64,000 nt of DNA, from contig NZ_LR594659.1 in assembly GCF_901827155.1 (NCBI RefSeq), positions 372,001 through 436,000 of the forward strand. The letters run 5' to 3'. This document shows, one piece after another, positions 60,913 through 64,000 of the stretch. Position 1 is the stretch's first letter; every line of letters begins with the position of its first letter. Source of the stretch: Variovorax sp. PBL-H6. GTDB taxonomy: Bacteria; Pseudomonadota; Gammaproteobacteria; Burkholderiales; Burkholderiaceae_C. The position numbers and the translations under genes were made by a program. Below the pieces are notes generated by a model. That model worked only from the letters and a program-made list of their open reading frames with translations. It did not search any database and had not been told where the DNA came from.

Positions 60913-61788
60913 ATGGCAGCCGGTAAGGAAATCCGCGGCAAGATCAAATCGGTGGAGAACACCAAGAAGATCACCAAGGCCATGGAAATGGTGGCCGCGT
61001 CGAAGATGCGTAAGGCGCAGGACCGCATGCGTGCCGCCCGGCCGTACAGCGAGAAGATCCGCAACATCGCGGCCAACCTCGGCCAGGCGAACCCGGAGTA
61101 CACGCACGCCTTCATGAAGGTCAACGAAGCGAAGGCCGTGGGCTTCATCGTCGTGACGACCGACAAGGGCCTGTGCGGCGGCATGAACACCAACGTGCTG
61201 CGCGCCGTGACCGCCAAGCTGCGCGAGCAGCAAAAAGCCGGCAACGCGGTCGAGGCGGTGGCCATCGGCAACAAGGGCCTGGGCTTCCTGAACCGAATCG
61301 GCGCGCGCGTGGTCTCGCATGTCACCCAGCTGGGCGACACGCCGCACCTCGACAAGCTGATCGGCCCCATGAAGGTGCTGCTCGACGCCTATGCCGAGGG
61401 CAAGCTGAACGCGGTCTACCTGTGCTACACCAAGTTCATCAACACGATGCGGCAGGAATCGGTGGTGGAGCAACTGCTCCCGCTGGCCGCCGACGCGCTG
61501 AAGATGGAAAAGGGCCAGCACTCGTGGGACTACATCTACGAGCCCGACGCGCAGAGCGTGATCGACGAGTTGCTGGTGCGCTACGTGGAGTCGCTCGCCT
61601 ACCAGGCGGTGGCCGAGAACATGGCCTCGGAGCAGTCGGCGCGCATGGTCGCGATGAAGTCCGCCACCGACAACGCCGGCAACGTGATCGACGAGCTCAA
61701 GCTGGTCTACAACAAGACCCGCCAGGCCGGCATTACCAAAGAGCTGTCGGAGATCGTTTCGGGCGCTGCGGCGGCCGCAGGCGTTTGA
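60913..61788 (+). CDS. atpG: ATP synthase subunit gamma
   Basis: Central rotor shaft. The 291-residue protein begins [20 protein letters not shown] and has [22 protein letters not shown] and the C-terminal coiled-coil [21 protein letters not shown]. Position between atpA and atpD is standard. Confidence 0.97.
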   Translation: MAAGKEIRGKIKSVENTKKITKAMEMVAASKMRKAQDRMRAARPYSEKIRNIAANLGQANPEYTHAFMKVNEAKAVGFIVVTTDKGLCGGMNTNVLRAVTAKLREQQKAGNAVEAVAIGNKGLGFLNRIGARVVSHVTQLGDTPHLDKLIGPMKVLLDAYAEGKLNAVYLCYTKFINTMRQESVVEQLLPLAADALKMEKGQHSWDYIYEPDAQSVIDELLVRYVESLAYQAVAENMASEQSARMVAMKSATDNAGNVIDELKLVYNKTRQAGITKELSEIVSGAAAAAGV

Positions 61789-61822
61789 AGGCGCTGGGTC
61801 CCTCGACCTCAACCAGATTTAG

Positions 61823-63256
<1,434 letters not shown>

Positions 63257-63277
63257 AGCGGCTGCATAGGAATCCAG

Positions 63278-63697
63278 ATGGCAAACACCATTCACGTCGA
63301 CGTGGTCAGCGCCGAGGAGTCCATCTTCTCGGGCGAGGCCAAGTTCGTCGCGCTGCCGGGTGAAGCCGGCGAGCTCGGCATCTATCCGCGCCACACGCCG
63401 CTGATCACGCGCATCCGTCCTGGTGCGGTGCGCATCGAGACGGCCGACGGCGGCGAGGAATTCGTCTTCGTGGCGGGCGGCATTCTGGAAGTGCAGCCCA
63501 ATACCGTCACCGTGCTGTCCGACACCGCGATCCGTGGCAAGGACCTCGATGAAGAGAAGGCCAACAAGTCCAAGGCCGCTGCCGAGGAAGCGCTCAAGAA
63601 GGCCAAGAGCGATATAGATATCGCGTTGGCTCAATCGGAGCTTGCCGTGATGGCTGCTCAGATCGCGGCGTTGCGCAAGTACCGCCAGAAAAAATAA
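63278..63697 (+). CDS. atpC: ATP synthase subunit epsilon
   Basis: Regulatory subunit of the rotor. The 139-residue protein has the N-terminal beta sandwich ([37 protein letters not shown]) and a C-terminal helical hairpin. Last gene of the operon, ending 25 bases before a terminator. Confidence 0.96.
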   Translation: MANTIHVDVVSAEESIFSGEAKFVALPGEAGELGIYPRHTPLITRIRPGAVRIETADGGEEFVFVAGGILEVQPNTVTVLSDTAIRGKDLDEEKANKSKAAAEEALKKAKSDIDIALAQSELAVMAAQIAALRKYRQKK

Positions 63698-63721
63698 GCA
63701 AGGCCCGCCACTGCCAGCCAA

Positions 63722-63750
63722 AAAGCCGCCCATCGGGCGGCTTTCTTTTT
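63722..63750 (+). terminator. Intrinsic terminator of the atp operon
   Basis: Perfect 10-bp stem (63722-63731 with 63735-63744), ATC loop, then CTTTTT. It lies 25 bases after the atpC stop and separates the operon from the next gene. Confidence 0.92.
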
Positions 63751-63806
63751 GAGCAACCCATCGAGGGGGCTGGTACCTTAAGTCCAAAATTGGCCGAAGT
63801 TCAGGC

Positions 63807-63835
63807 TTGTTCGGCTGAAGCTCAGCGCCTAGTAT
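63807..63835 (+). promoter_or_regulatory. Predicted promoter of the final gene, with overlapping inverted repeat
   Basis: TTGTTC (63807-63812), 17-base spacer, TAGTAT (63830-63835). An inverted repeat GCCGAA (63793-63798) and TTCGGC (63810-63815) flanks and overlaps the -35 box and could be an operator for autoregulation. Confidence 0.45.
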
Positions 63836-63895
63836 TCGCGCTCGAATCCGGTCGGTGCCACTGGCCGGATCCGAGACGAACGGAGACAAAAAAGC

Positions 63896-64000
63896 GTGGC
63901 AACCTGGAACGGCCTCACCGCCGACGAGATGGCGCTGCTGGAAACGACCTTCTGGTCGGCCGGCGGCTCGCGCCATGTCATGGCGGAGCGGCTTGGTTTC
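63896..64000 (+). CDS. Probable ROK-type transcriptional regulator, 3' end cut by window
   Basis: The frame opens with GTG at 63896, with CGGAGACA upstream, and encodes WNGLTADEMALLETTFWSAG then SRHVMAERLGF, continuing off the window. The pattern (charged start, then a helix-turn-helix with a SRHVMAERLGFS-like recognition helix) resembles the N terminus of ROK/NagC regulators. Only 35 residues are visible, so this is tentative; another winged-helix regulator is possible. Confidence 0.45.
   Translation, partial: MATWNGLTADEMALLETTFWSAGGSRHVMAERLGF

Overview
The window is a chromosomal segment of a high-GC betaproteobacterium, most likely a Burkholderiales of the family Comamonadaceae and Variovorax-like. 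This is inferred from gene content and order, AGGAGA-type ribosome binding sites, a long basic tail on ribosomal protein S3, and a IIA-HPr-EI regulatory PTS. No search was run. Most of the window is housekeeping DNA. I see no rRNA, tRNA, CRISPR array, prophage or complete insertion sequence.

Layout. 1-11239: end of a LysR regulator, xth diverging from pyrE, a DUF4124 protein, gatCAB on the minus strand, then the cell-shape operon mreB-mreC-mreD-mrdA. 11240-22263: a GMC oxidoreductase, a four-gene Mla-like lipid transporter, a phosphodiesterase, MarC and an SDR, a DsbA-fold isomerase, a dienelactone hydrolase, a small secreted protein and hemB. 22264-26334: an AT-rich divergent promoter region with a candidate small RNA, then hemJ, VanZ, a ferredoxin, a hydrolase and a D,D-carboxypeptidase. 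26335-38960: the str operon (rpsL-rpsG-fusA-tuf-rpsJ) and the S10 cluster (rplC to rpsQ). A terminator, a metalloprotease-like lipoprotein and a small second lipoprotein-like gene separate the two.

38961-50571: peroxiredoxin, a cytochrome b/GNAT pair, cytochrome c', a TlpA-like thiol oxidoreductase, a lipoprotein, a tandem repeat array, the PTS genes, a Spy-like lipoprotein with a two-component system, an MDR oxidoreductase and an EamA exporter. 50572-56345: a GntR-regulator fragment, an SLC13/ArsB-type permease, an acyl-CoA synthetase, and the lipoate operon dat-ybeD-lipB-lipA. 56346-63750: the complete atpIBEFHAGDC operon, ending in a terminator. A new gene, probably a ROK-type regulator, starts at 63896 and runs off the end.

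The parts most worth a second look are the ~100-nt RNA candidate between hemB and hemJ, the two-gene insertion between rpsJ and rplC with a restored promoter and structured leader, the repeat array at 42613-42797 whose units each carry a ribosome binding site and start codon and chain by 4-base overlaps into the PTS gene, and the GntR remnant abutting the SLC13 permease.
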